Source: Rhodobacteraceae bacterium HLUCCO18 (GTDB taxonomy: Bacteria; Pseudomonadota; Alphaproteobacteria; Rhodobacterales; Rhodobacteraceae). From it: 64,000 bases of DNA. The notes under the pieces were generated by a model. It did no database searches. It was not told the origin of the DNA and saw only the letters and a program-made list of their open reading frames with translations. Location of the stretch: NCBI GenBank assembly GCA_001314805.1, contig LJSY01000014.1, positions 1 through 64,000 of the forward strand, given 5' to 3'. Within the stretch, counting starts at the first letter, position 1; every line of letters begins with the position of its first letter. The position numbers were made by a program, and so were the translations under genes. Shown one piece after another: positions 63,840-64,000 of this stretch.

Positions 63840-64000
63840 GGGGGCCGCGACCGAGGCGCCGCCCTGTGCCCGGTGCTGTGCTCGCCCTCCTCGAACGAGG
63901 CCAAGCCCCTGATCCTGCTCGACCTCCTGTCCCCGTACCCACTGATCCCGTGTCGGTCGGGCACCCTCGTTGGCTTACGACGGGGCCCGCGTGCGGCATC
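63840..64000 (+). other. window edge, possible start of the next gene
   Basis: Two frames stay open to the last base: one from a GTG at 63866 and one from a GTG at 63873 reading LCSPSSNEAKPLILLDLLSP and beyond. The second has a more natural composition. No choice can be made without sequence to the right. CGTTGGCTTACG at 63968-63979 repeats a 12-mer found at 59566-59577. Confidence 0.3.

Larger units (their letters stand above)
57348..64000 (+). mobile_element. integrated phage-satellite-like element (left part)
   Basis: It begins at the tRNA-Asn att fragment and continues to the window end. All genes read rightward: tyrosine integrase, AlpA-like regulator, two small proteins, prim-pol/VapE replication protein, origin-like region, terS-like protein, one small gene. 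Arginine codon AGG is frequent (more than twenty by eye in the replication gene) and rare in the flanking genes, which supports foreign origin. The combination resembles PICI-type satellites; a defective prophage or an integrative plasmid are alternatives. The right end is not visible. Confidence 0.8.

Overview
The window looks like a chromosome segment of a marine alphaproteobacterium of the Rhodobacterales (roseobacter type). GC is about 67-68 %. The gene sets fit: lptF-lptG-lptD-surA-pdxA-rsmA, prfA-prmC-DUF4167, a form-II-like CO-dehydrogenase cluster, a Mur/Fur regulator, FnrL-type TTGA-N6-TCAA sites and a DMSP lyase of the DddP family. All assignments come from reading the sequence and recalling families; nothing was searched.

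Layout. 1-6571: a partial ORF, a Tat-exported cyclase-family protein with an AhpD-like partner, then urease genes ureC, two small unknowns, ureE, ureF, ureG. ureD, ureA and ureB are not present. 6576-12568: a roseobacter-type conserved protein, a secreted protein, XdhC, a MoeA-like molybdopterin protein, a periplasmic dienelactone-hydrolase-like protein, coxS and coxM without coxL. 12585-18953: a membrane-anchored NYN nuclease, infC with a probable AUA start, an acidic membrane-anchored protein, ferredoxin-NADP reductase, a DUF2849 remnant with its divergent AsnC-type regulator, CIA30 and hydrolase-OsmC proteins. 18984-32625: dddP, a DUF3445 heme demethylase-like gene, methyltransferases, purB, an aspartate aminotransferase, an XRE regulator with a metal-ligand-like N-terminus, sdhE, a MarR regulator, Mur/Fur, a DMT exporter, selO and a nucleoside hydrolase. 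32862-39419: a MaoC-phosphotransacetylase fusion with acetate kinase, a hexapeptide transferase, DUF1499, prfA, prmC, DUF4167. 39450-46957 (leftward): the outer-membrane and LPS assembly operon lptF-lptG-lptD-surA-pdxA-rsmA. 47216-56631: pepA-holC, a Hint-domain protein, a retropepsin-like protease, MarC, an ABC-F ATPase, a PRC-barrel protein, ndk, a di-heme cytochrome c peroxidase with an FNR box, and a TfoX-C protein.

57348-64000 is the left part of an integrated element whose end lies outside the window. It starts with a 47-bp 3' fragment of tRNA-Asn(GUU), an att site. All its genes read rightward: tyrosine integrase, AlpA-like regulator, two small proteins, a prim-pol/VapE replication protein, a 0.68-kb gene-free stretch, a small-terminase-like protein and one more small gene. 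The gene-free stretch holds an organised set of iterons and palindromes that looks like the element's replication origin. The order (int, alpA, prim-pol/VapE, origin, terS-like) resembles phage satellites of the PICI kind. This element and its origin are the best candidates for something new here.

A dispersed repeat (a GC hairpin plus the tail GTATTTTTGGAAAGATGAAG or a variant) sits in at least five intergenic places. One copy abuts the ureG start, one lies where coxL would be expected, and one supplies a C-terminal extension of DddP.
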